A DNA stretch of 22,410 bases from Jimgerdemannia flammicorona (Eukaryota > Mucoromycota > Endogonomycetes > Endogonales > Endogonaceae): contig RBNI01001446.1 of assembly GCA_003990745.1 (NCBI GenBank), positions 1-22,410 on the forward strand, written 5' to 3'. Positions 1 to 9,542 of the stretch are shown here, one piece after another; within the stretch, counting starts at the first letter, position 1, and each line of letters opens with the position of its first letter. The notes under the pieces were generated by a model. It was given only the letters and a program-made list of their open reading frames with translations. It ran no database searches and was not told where the DNA came from. A program made the translations under genes and the position numbers.

Positions 1-368
1 TTGAGGCAGTCATCATAGCCAGCCAAGACAATCTGGTGGCAGATTCGGATATAGAATGAGTTGGGATCTTCACTAAGTCCCTGGCAGATAGTATTGAGTT
101 GATCCTTGAGAGCTTGCTTGATCTCTTCGGTATAATATGTTGTTCTGAGGAAGTCCTTCATGTTGGCAAGTTTGACTCCATCAGCACCAGCAATGGTGGC
201 TGCATTGAACTTGTCTCTGGCAGGTCCTCTGAGGCTGACTGGTAGAAGGGCCAATTGAGCATCCATACTAAGGGCTCATATGGTGGCGAATTGTTCAAAG
301 TCTTCAATGAAGGTCAGGATTGACTCTTCAGTAGTATATCCATAGAATGTAGGGGGATGCATTTCCAT
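1..368 (-). pseudogene. gag: gag fragment of Gypsy copy B (N-terminal part)
   Basis: The frame opens at ATG 368 (MEMHPPTFYGYTTEESI) and reads through a capsid-type helix-rich segment (FIEDFEQFA, LPVSLRGPARDKF, ICHQIVLAGYDD) to the window edge. It aligns codon for codon with gag of the complete copy at 10958 onward. Gag would form the virus-like particle that packages the element's RNA. A TGA at 276-278 interrupts the frame (the complete copy has TAA at the same codon), so this copy is probably not translated intact. A further in-frame stretch upstream of the ATG (TTRVTPARIQDK) is shared with the other copy, so the true start could lie slightly earlier. Confidence 0.75.
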
Positions 369-692
369 CTTGTCTTGAATTCTTGCAGGAGTGACTCTTG
401 TAGTCAGGGTAGTTGTTGTGGAGGTTGTTCATTTTTCAGCTTGAAAGTGAGGGATTCATCTTGAATCACCAGCCAATGGGCACCAAGTTGTCATGTAGTG
501 GTCGCTGAGTCCTTCAAATACACCAGATTCTCTTCAAGGTATATCTCTTAGACTAACTCAAGTTGTTATAAGCAAGTTCTTATTGGAGTGCCTTCCCAAG
601 GTCTTATAGTCCTCAAACTTCTTATCTTTAACTGTCTTGTTATCTCTTAGATTGCTTGCAAGGAAGTGTGTGTAAGTGAAACTGGAACTGAC

Positions 693-725
693 TTTATTTC
701 AGAGGAAATAAGATGGGTATTTATA
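693..725 (-). promoter_or_regulatory. LTR core promoter TATAAATA and AATAAA signal (copy B)
   Basis: On the minus strand TATAAATA (725-718) is followed 20 bases later by AATAAA (698-693), just before the LTR's inner end. The same pair occurs at matching places in the other LTRs. The position suits the start and polyadenylation of the full-length element RNA. Assignment is by motif and conservation only. Confidence 0.5.
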
Positions 726-830
726 CAAAATATAATTCAATAGTTGCTAAGATATAAAGCTAAATATAAATTTCAATAACTAAAACTACCAAGTTCCAGG
801 GTTGGCATTATTTGGTATCACATCAAAATG

Positions 831-960
831 CCAGTGCTGGAACAATTTCGCATCATCTCAGAATACCGGTGCTGGTATTATCCAGTGTTACATAAGAATA
901 CTGGTACTGGCATTATCCAGTGTTACATGAGAATACTGGTGCTGGCATTATCTGGTGTAA
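831..960 (-). repeat. 35-bp tandem repeat block inside LTR B (about 3.7 units)
   Basis: On the plus strand the units start at 831, 866, 901 and 936, each opening with a form of C(T/C)(G/A)GTGCTGG. The first three end in GAATA; the last is partial. The units at 866 and 901 are nearly identical and the one at 831 is diverged. The block lies between the LTR ORF and the second TATA box. The other LTRs carry degenerate forms with similar spacing of the CCAGCA core. Confidence 0.8.
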
Positions 961-968
961 CAAAGAAC

Positions 969-1658
969 TTAGAGCAGAAAGTTCAGGACCATGGGGGCTT
1001 CTTCATCATCATCACTGTCATCATCACTGAAGGAGATGAGATCCGCAAATTCATCATGCAGGTCATGCATTTCGCATACTTCAGGTATGTCGCACGTCTC
1101 GTGTATGTCGAAGTCGCAAGGGATGACATCATCGCCGATGACGTCATCACGTTCGGCTGTGGTGGGAAAATCAGGAACAAGGTCTGGAGCTCTCCAGTCT
1201 ATGAGGTTCTCTTCTACAAAATAAGGAACAAATGTGAGGTCTTGGGGAGATCTAACCCAGATACTTGGGCCTTGGAATACTGAGATCAATCCTTGCAGGA
1301 ATTGGTCTGGGTTGTTCTGGAGGATGGGGTGCCAGAAGTCTTCTACTTCTTCGCTGTTGAGGGTGATAGTGGACTGGGCTTCTGTAGCCACCCTGGCTTC
1401 TAGTGCATTGATACGGTGGGATGACAGGTCTCTGAAATCTGAGACTCTAACATACTCCAAGTTGGGGATCGACCATGGTGCATGCCTGAAGATCTGATGG
1501 ATCTTCTTAGCTGTCCTTATTTTATGTATATCCATGGGAGTGGCATCTCGTAGCTCTTGGGTGCTGGCCTGTGGGAACTCCTGGCAGAGGAGGTTTCCTA
1601 TTTCGTACTCCTGCCATATTTGGAGGCATTCAGTAGCAATGGTGATCCTTGTTTCCAT
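969..1658 (-). CDS. Unknown protein encoded inside LTR B (229 codons open, probably longer)
   Basis: I do not recognise the family. The frame opens at METRITIATECLQ and runs 229 codons without a stop, ending in an acidic tail (DDDSDDDEEAPM then VLNFLL). The other LTRs show that the ORF once began further upstream, at an ATG followed by three Ala-like codons. Here that codon is ATA (1826-1824) and there is a TAA at 1685-1683, so only the part from 1658 is open. Conserved blocks in all three copies include PNLEYVRVSDFRDL, EAQSTITLNS and QFLQGLISVFQGPS. I see no signal peptide, membrane segment or zinc motif. A TATAAAAG box lies upstream at 1913-1906. It could be an accessory protein carried by the element or a captured host gene. 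The translation is visible in the sequence; the role is unknown. Confidence 0.65.
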   Translation of the reverse strand: METRITIATECLQIWQEYEIGNLLCQEFPQASTQELRDATPMDIHKIRTAKKIHQIFRHAPWSIPNLEYVRVSDFRDLSSHRINALEARVATEAQSTITLNSEEVEDFWHPILQNNPDQFLQGLISVFQGPSIWVRSPQDLTFVPYFVEENLIDWRAPDLVPDFPTTAERDDVIGDDVIPCDFDIHETCDIPEVCEMHDLHDEFADLISFSDDDSDDDEEAPMVLNFLL

Positions 1659-1905
1659 TTCATGGCAGTAGAGGATGAAGTGTTAAGGGTCTGCAGTACC
1701 CAGGTAGACACTAGGAGTCCTTGTTGAGTGGGTCCTCATGGCTCTTCTGATGTCTTGGAACATCCTTTCTTCAACTGAGGTACCTTGGTGATTCCTTGAC
1801 CTTGAGGTTTGGTGGGCAGCACATATTTCATTTGTGGTAAGTCTTTGAGCTATTTTGGGATTGGTGGTTCTTGTTGGTTGCTGCTACTGTGGTTCCTTGA
1901 TCCTT

Positions 1906-1913
1906 CTTTTATA
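1906..1913 (-). promoter_or_regulatory. TATA box upstream of the LTR ORF (copy B)
   Basis: TATAAAAG on the minus strand lies about 80 bases upstream of the expected ORF start. It is identical in all three LTRs, although neighbouring bases differ. Confidence 0.5.
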
Positions 1914-2067
1914 TTCTTCAGGATGCTTGTGCAGTGGTCACAATGACTCATAGTTGGTCATCATTACTCATCTCATATGCTGTATAATCTTCTCATGCTC
2001 CGATCTGGTGGCTTGCAAGGAAGGCTGTCTCCTGTGCTGATGTCATCATTCTGGGGTCACCATTACA

Positions 2068-2320
2068 ATATTTAAAATATACTATTTGCTTACAATCATA
2101 TTTACAAGTACAATTTTCTATAACTGGTTTTTACAGCTTTATTATTTTTTAATTTTAATATATTATAAATTACTCTTAATATTGAAATATGATTCTAGAA
2201 TTTGATTATTACAGATAAATCATTGAGTTTCTTCTAAGATATAATGTATATTAAGCAAGCTATTTCAGAATATACTAGTACTGTTATGAGCAAAAAGTAT
2301 AATATAGCTAGATGATGTAA
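2068..2320. other. AT-rich sequence without recognisable genes
   Basis: This short AT-rich stretch lies between the outer end of LTR B and the LINE. I see no open frame or repeat family in it. It and the relic at 7513-9287 would have been contiguous before the LINE inserted. Confidence 0.6.
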
Positions 2321-2342
2321 ACTCTCAGTATAACATTATTAC
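2321..2342. repeat. Candidate target-site duplication of the inverted LINE, left copy
   Basis: The sequence beginning ACTCTCAG and containing ACATTATTA sits directly before the poly-T. It resembles 7491-7512 (ACCCTCAG ... ATATTATCA), with differences that are mostly transitions plus a short mismatched stretch in the middle. The match is imperfect, so this is a candidate. Confidence 0.45.
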
Positions 2343-2343
2343 C

Positions 2344-2367
2344 TTTTTTTTTTTTTTTTTTTTTTTT
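2344..2367 (-). repeat. Poly-A tail of LINE (24 T on the plus strand)
   Basis: An uninterrupted run of 24 T is followed on the plus strand by ATTATCACTTGGACTTCC. That is the reverse complement of the end of the second LINE copy (GGAAGTCCAAGTGACTATA then poly-A at 13507). It marks the 3' end of the LINE on the minus strand. Confidence 0.9.
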
Positions 2368-2960
2368 ATTATCACTTGGACTTCCATTTATTATCAATCT
2401 ATTTATAAATAATAATACATAAGAACCCACAGCCCTTCAGCCAATGTCTCTGGATTCTTATAATCTATACTTCTCCTCTCTCTACTGAAGGACAACCCAA
2501 CCTCCCACTATCCAAACTCTTCCTCCACTCATCTTACAAATACAATTTACCAATTTCTGATAGTTCTCCTCACTCAGGACCCCACACTCTCTACCAATCA
2601 TTCAAAATGTCAAGTAACAATCATTTCCAATATGCTACCCTAGCAGCAACTTCTACCTGCTGGCCCTCCTCAAAGACATAAAGCCAATAACTGACCATCC
2701 CTACCCAAATTGCCAGGGCCCACCCCAAAGTCAACCATTCATCACCAATCTCACCCACTAACCTTCACTGGAGGTCTCCCCACCTCCCTCCTTCTCCCCC
2801 CACTAGGGACCACAAACCCAATCTAACTATAATACTGTGCCAAAACTCCCACAGAACTTCACACTCTCTTAGCCAATGTTCAGACATTTGTACCACTCCC
2901 ACCTCCTGGTCAATGTCCATACATTCCTTACAATCAAACAAGCCTCACATCTTTCTCCTA
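2368..2960 (-). pseudogene. LINE ORF2 C-terminal fragment and 3' UTR
   Basis: On the minus strand this segment first encodes a zinc-knuckle-like motif near the ORF2 C-terminus: a C-K-E-C pair, then SEHWLREC about 15 residues later. The rest is a non-coding 3' UTR that aligns with 13000-13505. The same motif appears in the second copy as KEC ... PEHWLGEC, with its first Cys lost. Such CCHC motifs help LINE proteins bind their RNA. The inner boundary, where the sequence turns to plus orientation, lies somewhere in 2940-3028. Confidence 0.65.
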
Positions 2961-3028
2961 TATAATTCATGTTATACCAACTTCAAGTAACAGTTTTCGA
3001 CACAACTTGGAGAAAAGATACAATAAAA

Positions 3029-5039
3029 ATGTCATCAAGCAAGAGTTCTGATGGGCATGCTGGGTCAGGCGGACCTTGGGCTTTTGGCTAGCAGAATGTG
3101 TGGAGGGGTTATGGTCTGGAGATGGGGGCCTTTGGAGGGTCGAAGGGTGGAGAGGGCTCTAGAGGTAGACCAGTGTCCAGTGATAATGGGGGGAGGCTTG
3201 GCCCCCCAAGCTTTGTAGACAAGGTGAAGGAGAGTGAGTGGCTAGCTAGATCTAGGGCTGGTGCTGCTGAGAGAAAGGGCAAGACAAGTCTTGAGAGGGG
3301 GGGAGGTACTCAGGCTGAGGGTGAGAGCATAGGGGCTGGAGGTATTGTGGCTGGGGGTGGGACTGCTGATGGAAGTGTGACAGAGAATCAGGAAAAAAAA
3401 AGAGATATAACAGCTGATGGCAGAGTGGGGCAGAGATTCCTGATTTGGAAGGGGGACTAGGCTGATAGTATAATGGGGCTGGTGGTGGCACCATTGCTCA
3501 AGAAGTTGATTTTGGAGTTTGTGGCTACCTTATGCTTCTGGGGCTTGGCAGTGATGGTGAGGATAGTCCTGGGGCTTATCTTGAAGCAGGTGGCTGGAGC
3601 TGACTTGGTGAAGTTCCTGAAGAGTCTGGAAGTGGTTGAGGTGAGCTTTGAGGGGTGGGCCCACTGGAAGAGGCTCTGAAGACTAGAGTGGCAGTTGGGG
3701 AAGTAGTAGTCCCCATGGTGTGCTGTCTGAGGTAGGACCCCAGAGTGGTGCAGTTGCTGGTGAAGGGGGTACCTATAGTGATAAAGAAGGAAACTAGGAG
3801 GAGAGTGGAGGAGGTGATGACAGAGTATGGTGATATGGTGGATATAGGTTTCCAGATATCAGAGGGGACCTTCTTTAGGACAGGTGACATAGATATTAGG
3901 ATTAAACTGACTGGAAGGGAGGCCACAGAGAAGCCAAGCAACTAGCACTCAGTATTAATGTGGGGGGCTTTTGTCTAGGTGAGAGGGAGTGAAGAGGAGG
4001 AGGAGAACTTATTGGAGGCTCTAGAGGAGTTGAGTGGTGCTGTTGAGCAGAGGGCAAAGGCCTGGAAATTGTACAAGGAGTCAATACATCTGGAGATTGT
4101 TGATGGTAAGTATATTCACACTGACAAGAGGCAGTGAGAGAGGGCTCAAGAGTATAGGAGGCAGAGAGAGTTGCTGGCAAGTATGGAAGGAGGGGCAACA
4201 ATGGTGGCTGGGGGCCCTGTGAAGTCTGGGACATGGAGGTAAGTGTCTGGGCTAGTAAGAGAGGAGGAGATAAGAAAGAGAGTCTGGAAGAAGCTGTGAA
4301 GGTGCCACATCAGGACCCATTTGCTGATGGTATATTTGAGGTCTGAGACCCAGTCATGGATGATACTCCTCCTCTGATCATGTGAGGTCTAGCTGGGAGG
4401 GGTTGGGTGGCAGAGGATGAGCTAATGCAGAGTACTCAGCAGGTACACTTTCAGGTTCCTGATGTGGCAAAAGGAGGACAGATGGTAGCCATTGGCAAGG
4501 ATGAGCTAGTGGATGTCCCAGAGAAGGGATGGGATGAGACTGCCAGTATAGAGGCAGATACCACAATGCTGGATGTAGGGAGGCCAGAGACACCTGGAGA
4601 GAAGGAGGTAGGGAACCTGCTGTAGATGAGTAAGGTGATGGATAACCTTATAGCTGAGGAGTTGGGGGAAGTGGACTTACAAGTGATGAGTGAGGAGCAT
4701 CAGGCAGGAATTCTGTATGGAGAAGGGGTAGTGGAGGTACTGAAGGCCAAGATTCTCATGATTTTCCTAGAGGAGGAGGGATATGAGGTTGATAAGGTGA
4801 GAGAGGCAGAGCTGGCAGTTGTTGCTAGTGAGTGGGCTGCCTACTGTTGGGCAGAGCATCATGATTTGCAACTCTGGCAGGAGGCATGTCTGGAGTATCA
4901 TGAGGACTTCAAGAAAAAGAAGAATGGAGTAATGGCTGAACTTCTGGAAGGTTTGGAGGCACAGGTGGCTGAAGAGAAAGAGCTGGCTGCAGAACATGAC
5001 TTGGACTTGGCACAGGAGGAGTTGAATGCAGACTTGTAG
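3029..5039 (+). pseudogene. LINE ORF1 protein, broken
   Basis: ORF1 opens at ATG 3029 (MSSSKSSDGHAGSGG) and is the LINE's RNA-binding, gag-like protein by position. An early TAG (codon 21, CAG-to-TAG type) is followed by an open stretch at 3098-3460. Reading then moves from frame 2 (3029-3679) to frame 1 (about 3745-4230) and to frame 0 (about 4407-5039), which implies at least two small deletions, and several stops lie within. The N-terminal part is Gly/Ser/Arg-rich and basic. The C-terminal third (4626-5036) is Glu-, Leu- and Ala-rich and probably coiled-coil (LLEGLEAQVAEEKELAAEH). No CCHC knuckle is visible. The expected length is about 670 residues. ORF2 starts 31 bases after its stop. 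Confidence 0.65.
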
Positions 5040-5070
5040 AGGATACAATTGATAATCAACATTATTCCCA

Positions 5071-7490
5071 ATGAACAGTACAACTAACATTTTCTCTCTG
5101 AATGTGAATAGATTGTTGAGCTCTAAGTAGCATAAGAACATTTTTACTTGGCTTAAGAGATTGGAGACTGATCTCTTTTTACTACAGAATGTATGGTATG
5201 AGGATGAGGAAGATCAGGTGGAATAGACTAGAGAATGAGAAGGAGCTACTGCTTGGATTGGCAAAGTGGCGATCCTGGTGAGGAAGGGTAGAGGAGATTT
5301 GGGTGGAATCAAGAGCTGGGGTGGCCATTTGGTCTGGGGAGAATAGCATAGACCTGGGTGGGAATCAGTGAGGGTTGGCTCCTGCTACTGCCCTGCAGTT
5401 AGGGGTGAGCAGGTTGAGTGGATTAGGGATCTGTTGGAGGAGGGTATTCTTTTGGAGGAAGGCATCAATGTTGTGAGAGATAACTTTAATATGGTGCAGG
5501 ATCCACAGATGGATAGAACAAATAGAGAGAGGAGTGCAGGGGGGAGGATTGGTGGTTTGGATAGGTGGGAGGAGGTGGAGAACCTTAGCTCCTTAGGGGA
5601 TATGAGTAGAGTGCAGTGGGGTGACAGGAGGGTCAATATATACAGGGTGAAAGGACTGAGTATGAGGATTGACTGGATTCTGACAGCTGAATATTGGGGT
5701 GCTGATGTTTGGAGGACTCTGGAGATGGAGTGGTGCCCATGGTCTGATCACTGGAGGCTATTGGAGCAGGGGCAGTTTGGGAGAGTAGAGATGGACCCAG
5801 ATATTGGTACCTTAACTCCTCCCTACTGGCTGAGAAGGGGTTGTGGGACTTATGGGTGGAGGACATCTAAGTGAGGATCACTAACTGGATACATGAGGGT
5901 TTGTCTGTGGGTGTCTGTTGGATGAGATTGAAGAAGGGCTGCAAGGGTTTATTGGAGAGGAGCTAGTTGGGAGGCTGGGAGGTAGAGAAGGAAGTGAGTA
6001 AGGTGTGCTTCTAATAGGCTGATTAGATTGCAGATAGAATGGGCTGATTTGCTTTCTTCTGAAGAGGTGGAGGATTGGAGGTTGGAGTGGGTGAAATTGG
6101 AGGTAGTGGAGCTGCAACAGTTATTGAGAGAGGAGGAGGAGACTTGTATGAAAGGAATGGCTGCCAGGCTATGGTGGCAGGGGCTTGAGGAGGGAAAGTG
6201 GTCTACTAAGTACTTGTCTAGGCTCCTCCAAGCTAGGAGGGTGCAACATTTATGAGATGGGGTCTTTGATGCTGAGGGGGATATGGTGTATGATATACAA
6301 CAGATATTGGGGATACTGAAGGAGAGATGGCAGTGTCTGTGGAGTGAGGAGGAAGAGGGTGCAAATGTAGAGGTGATTGGAGACACACTGGAGGAGTGGG
6401 AACCACCAAGAGTAGAGGGACTTGGTGACTTAATCATACTGGTCCAAGAGGGGGAGATCCAGAGAGTCCTTGTAGTAACTAAGCTTGGGACAGTTCCAGG
6501 AGAGGATGGGTTATCTTGGGACTTCTGGAAGAAGATAGTGAGGGTCCCTGGAGTGTTAGGAGAGATGGCTGCCATCTGTGATCATGTTTTTCAGAATGGC
6601 AAGTGGGTAAGAGAGCAGGGCTTAGGGCTGGTGGCCTTATTGTATAAAGACAAAGGGAGGTAGGAGGACTGGAAGAACTGGAGGCTAATCATGCTTCTGG
6701 ATATAGATAGGAAGATGGTGACTAAGGTAATTGTTGCAAGACTTCAGAAGGTTGCCCAACAGATGCTGGATGAGGAGCAGTGGGGCATTGTAGGAGGCTG
6801 GCTTATCAGAGATAGGACTTCCTGGGTGTGCAGCATTATTGAGCAGGTCTGGGCTTGTGGACTAGATGGTAGACTGGTCTTTTTGGACCAGAAGATGGCC
6901 TATGACCATGTTAGGTGGGTATGGCTGGCCAAGGTGCTGGATAGAATTGGTGTTTCACTATGTTTTCAAGCTTCTATATTGAATCTGCTGGAGGGCAGTA
7001 GAGCAGTGCTGATATGTAATGGTCACTAGGGGTTGGCATTTTTCTTGAGAAGAGGAGTTCCTCAGGGAGACCCACTGTCTCCCATCCTCTATGCCCTTTC
7101 ATTGGAACCTTTGATGGATAGGATATGACAGAAGGTAGTAGGGCTCTCTATGTATGGTGTGGTGTAGAAGGTTGGGACCTTTGTAGATGATATGGTAGTT
7201 AGACTTGGATCAGTGGCAGATGTTAAGGCACTTAAGGAGACAGTGGAATGGTATGAGGCACACTCTGGGGTGAAACTCAACTAGCATAAGTGTGAGACAA
7301 TAGTGCTGGGGAATGGGCTAGTATAAGGGGATGTCATTGGAACAATTGTTTCCACAGAAGAGATGGTACAGTATCTGGGCATCTTCCTTTCTGTATATGG
7401 ATCTGTCTTGTCATGAGTATGGTGGGAGAGGAGGGTGGCAATTTGGGGGGAAGCTCTTAGAGGTTGGGGGGGTTATTATATCTCCCTGGC
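5071..7490 (+). pseudogene. LINE ORF2: endonuclease and reverse transcriptase, 3'-truncated
   Basis: From ATG 5071 a single frame can be followed to about 7490, interrupted only by point stops (for example 5128-5130 TAG). The N-terminal exonuclease-endonuclease-phosphatase domain starts FSLNVN, continues with DNFNMVQDPQMDR (a mutated GDFN motif) and RIDWIL, and ends with the catalytic SDH at about 5744. It would nick target DNA. The reverse transcriptase follows: PGEDGL near 6500, RPISLL-type sequence near 6685, MAYDHVRW near 6900, GVPQGDPLSPILYAL near 7057 and the catalytic FVDDMVV at about 7180, then QYLGI. The frame breaks off beyond the reverse transcriptase palm, where LINE homology ends, so the thumb and C-terminal zinc regions are absent from this part. 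No RNase H domain is seen in either copy. Confidence 0.85.
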
Positions 7491-7512
7491 ACCCTCAGCA
7501 AATATATTATCA
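7491..7512. repeat. Candidate target-site duplication of the inverted LINE, right copy
   Basis: ACCCTCAGCAAATATATTAT and two more bases begin where similarity to the other LINE copy stops. They resemble the sequence just left of the poly-T (2321-2342). The differences are mainly C/T exchanges, as expected after RIP-like decay. Confidence 0.45.
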
Positions 7513-9287
7513 TATCTTCCTAGGTTCTATTATTGATAAAGTTCTATTATTGGGCTTTCTGACTTGATTTTCTCAACTAATCTAAAATCTCTATCTTCAA
7601 ATATATAAGATATATTTGCTCTACTTCTTCCTTTAGATATTTCTTCAGAATCAACTATTATATGAATGAGCTTTCTTTTCCTTATAGCTACTTATAGTTA
7701 TAGAGGATCAACTGTGTCCTCTTCTTCTCTTCCCAGTTAGTATATTCTACACTTACCTAGTACAATAGCTATTTTGGCCAACCCTATCTCTGCTCTTATA
7801 GTAATTAGTTCATTTGTAGCTATCTTTATAAGTATAGTCTTCTCAATAGTTCATATTCTATATTCTGAGATAATTCTTATTATAAATAATTAGACTAGTT
7901 TACTATATGAGAAACTTTATATTTACTTTCTTTATACTCTTTACAAGATAGCCTACTATATTATTGATACTATATATAATTTTGGTAACTATCTTAAGTT
8001 GAGTTCTGTCTGGTCAAAATTACAAAGATACTTAGATGATTGAGTAATTATATATTTTTTATATTTTTTTCTTTCTTTTCATATATTCTGATTAGTTCTA
8101 TTATTATTGAGAGTATATTGATTTATTTATTTTATATTAGATATTTAAAGTTTATTTGATAATATGTTCTCTAGTAGTTAATATTAGATATATATATATT
8201 ATTATTTACTTTACTGGTCTTCTTTTGCTTAGTAGTCAAACTCACTCTAGGATATTTATAACTACTTTTCTTTTATCATATTTAGCAGTTAGAGTATTTT
8301 TTATACTAATATATATATCTTATCCTTTCTATAATGAATAACTATAACTTGAAGTCTAATTCTAACTCTACTCTATCTCTACCCTACTTTTACTCCTACC
8401 TCTCTATACTATATTCATTCTTATCTTGAAAAATAGTATTACTAATATCTTATTATATATGATATCTCTAGTATCTATTATCTTACTCTTAATATCCAGA
8501 TATACTTAATACTAAATAGTATAATCTTTATACTATACAACTTTTTATCATTATCTTTCCTCTATAATTCAGTCATATAAATTCAATATACTGAGCTTAT
8601 TCTTTAGGATAGTAGAGTTTTTTCAAATTCTATAGTCTCTATAGTATAATTGACTCTTTCAGGACTCTTCTACCTATATATACCAAAACTAGTACTAATG
8701 TGTTTGAACTACTATCTAGTGTCTAAAAGGCTTTAGCTTTTATTATCAAATAATATCTCTCTGCTGTCTGCTCTCTCTATATTAATGTTGGCTTTAATAA
8801 TCTCTTTACTAGTCTATAATAACTTCTCTATAACTTATATAGTATTAAGAAGAAGCTAAATATTTAGTCAGTTTGATCCTATCTTTTTATTAAACTTAAT
8901 ACTCTTAATGTCTTATTAACCTTTTCTATTTAACTAACTCATATGATTTCAATAAGAATTTTCAATATTATTAATATATATTAGCTTTTTTAGCCAGTAA
9001 ATTTATATAGAATAGTCTCTTCTATATCTCTTTTTAGGTTTTATATAATATAATGATCTTTTATCTCAATATCATTAACTCTACTTATATTATTCTCACT
9101 ATTTCTATTTTGAAAACAGATCTCTTATATTATAATATAGTCTTATTAATTGTCAAAATGACCTTAGTACTTTCTATATAGTCTCTCTCTTATGTTTCAT
9201 TTTCTTATCTATCTGGCTTTAGTAAGCATCTCTCTTTTTATACTTATAGCTAGCTGTCTATTATTTTATTATTATTTTATTAACTAT
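7513..9287. other. AT-rich repeat relic, no intact gene
   Basis: This 1.8 kb stretch is strongly AT-rich and rich in TATA-type runs, with no long open frame. On the minus strand at about 8927-8830 a broken frame reads EKVNKTLRVL then LIKR, recalling the E-R-x-N block of retroviral-type integrases. About 200 bases further on (minus strand) is a stretch reading AERYLIIKAKAF. These hints suggest a very old minus-strand LTR retrotransposon, but the evidence is weak. The flanks are the LINE's right target duplication and the complete Gypsy element. Confidence 0.4.
9284..9287. repeat. Target-site duplication of Gypsy copy A, left (CTAT)
   Basis: CTAT directly precedes the 5' LTR and recurs directly after the 3' LTR (19896-19899). 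If the LTR end is placed one base earlier the repeat becomes ACTAT (5 bp). Both lengths are typical of Ty3/Gypsy integration. Confidence 0.75.
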
Positions 9288-9455
9288 TGTAATGGTGATC
9301 TCAGAAAATGACATCGGCACAGGAGACAGCAATTTCTTGTAAGCCACCAGATCAGAGTACAGAAAGATCATATGGCATGACTCACTCAGGCTATGAGATG
9401 AGTAATAATGTCCAACTGTGAGTCATTGTGACCACAGTTCAGATATCTTGAGGAA

Positions 9456-9463
9456 TATAAAAG
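9456..9463 (+). promoter_or_regulatory. TATA box upstream of the LTR ORF (5' LTR A)
   Basis: TATAAAAG lies 80 bases before ATG 9543 and is conserved in all three LTRs within the shared block GGAATATAAAAGAAGG or a close variant. Confidence 0.5.
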
Positions 9464-9542
9464 AAGGATCAAGGAACTGCAGTAGTAGTAACTAACAAGA
9501 TCCACCAATCTCAAAATAGCTCAAAGACTTACCATAAATGAA

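Larger units (their letters stand above)
1..2067 (-). mobile_element. Ty3/Gypsy LTR retrotransposon copy B, 5' end, cut by window edge
   Basis: Read on the minus strand, this is the same element as the complete copy at 9288-19895: an LTR (2067 down to 489), a short leader and the start of gag, which leaves the window at base 1. The LTR begins TGTAATGGTGA and ends TGACA, the usual TG...CA ends. This copy keeps many more CpG dinucleotides and fewer stops than the complete copy, so it is either younger or less mutated. Its internal pol region and second LTR must lie to the left of the window. Confidence 0.9.
489..2067 (-). repeat. LTR of Gypsy copy B (5' LTR, 1.58 kb)
   Basis: This long terminal repeat matches 9288-10837 and 18341-19895 along its length. 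On the minus strand it contains a TATA box (1906-1913), an ORF (969-1658, probably extending to 1826), a block of 35-bp tandem repeats (831-960), a second TATA box (718-725) and AATAAA (693-698). It is about 25-30 bp longer than the other two LTRs and is the richest of the three in CpG. Confidence 0.9.
2344..7490. mobile_element. LINE (non-LTR retrotransposon), inverted two-part insertion
   Basis: Seen from the minus strand: an antisense 5' part of the LINE (7490 down to about 3000), then a sense 3' part (about 2960 down to 2368), then poly-A (2367-2344). The 5' part holds ORF1 and most of ORF2. The 3' part holds the ORF2 C-terminal zinc motif and the 3' UTR. The LINE segment between them (about 0.7 kb, judged from the copy at 11748-13535) is missing. 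This is the layout expected from twin priming during target-primed reverse transcription. The alternative is two separate LINE insertions that meet by chance. Confidence 0.75.

Noticed and set aside
831..960. CRISPR-like array
   Set aside because: The 35-bp units are direct tandem repeats without spacers, inside a eukaryotic-type LTR.
1139..1146. TGACGTCA palindrome, a CRE/ATF-type site in LTR B
   Set aside because: It lies inside the codons of a repeated DDVIGDDVI block and is not kept in the other LTRs, so it is best explained by coding sequence.
828..1283. A 151-codon plus-strand frame through LTR B
   Set aside because: It runs antisense through the 35-bp tandem repeats and the minus-strand LTR ORF. 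The 35-bp period changes frame between units, and no counterpart is open in the other two LTRs.
3252..3494. Minus-strand Pro/Ser-rich frame opposite LINE ORF1, and similar frames opposite 5385-6575
   Set aside because: These are antisense shadows of a G-rich coding strand that rarely contains CTA, TTA or TCA. The real homology is on the plus strand.
8156..8341. 61-codon plus-strand frame in the AT-rich relic
   Set aside because: Low-complexity Ile/Tyr/Leu translation typical of AT-rich DNA, with no similarity to any motif and no start context.
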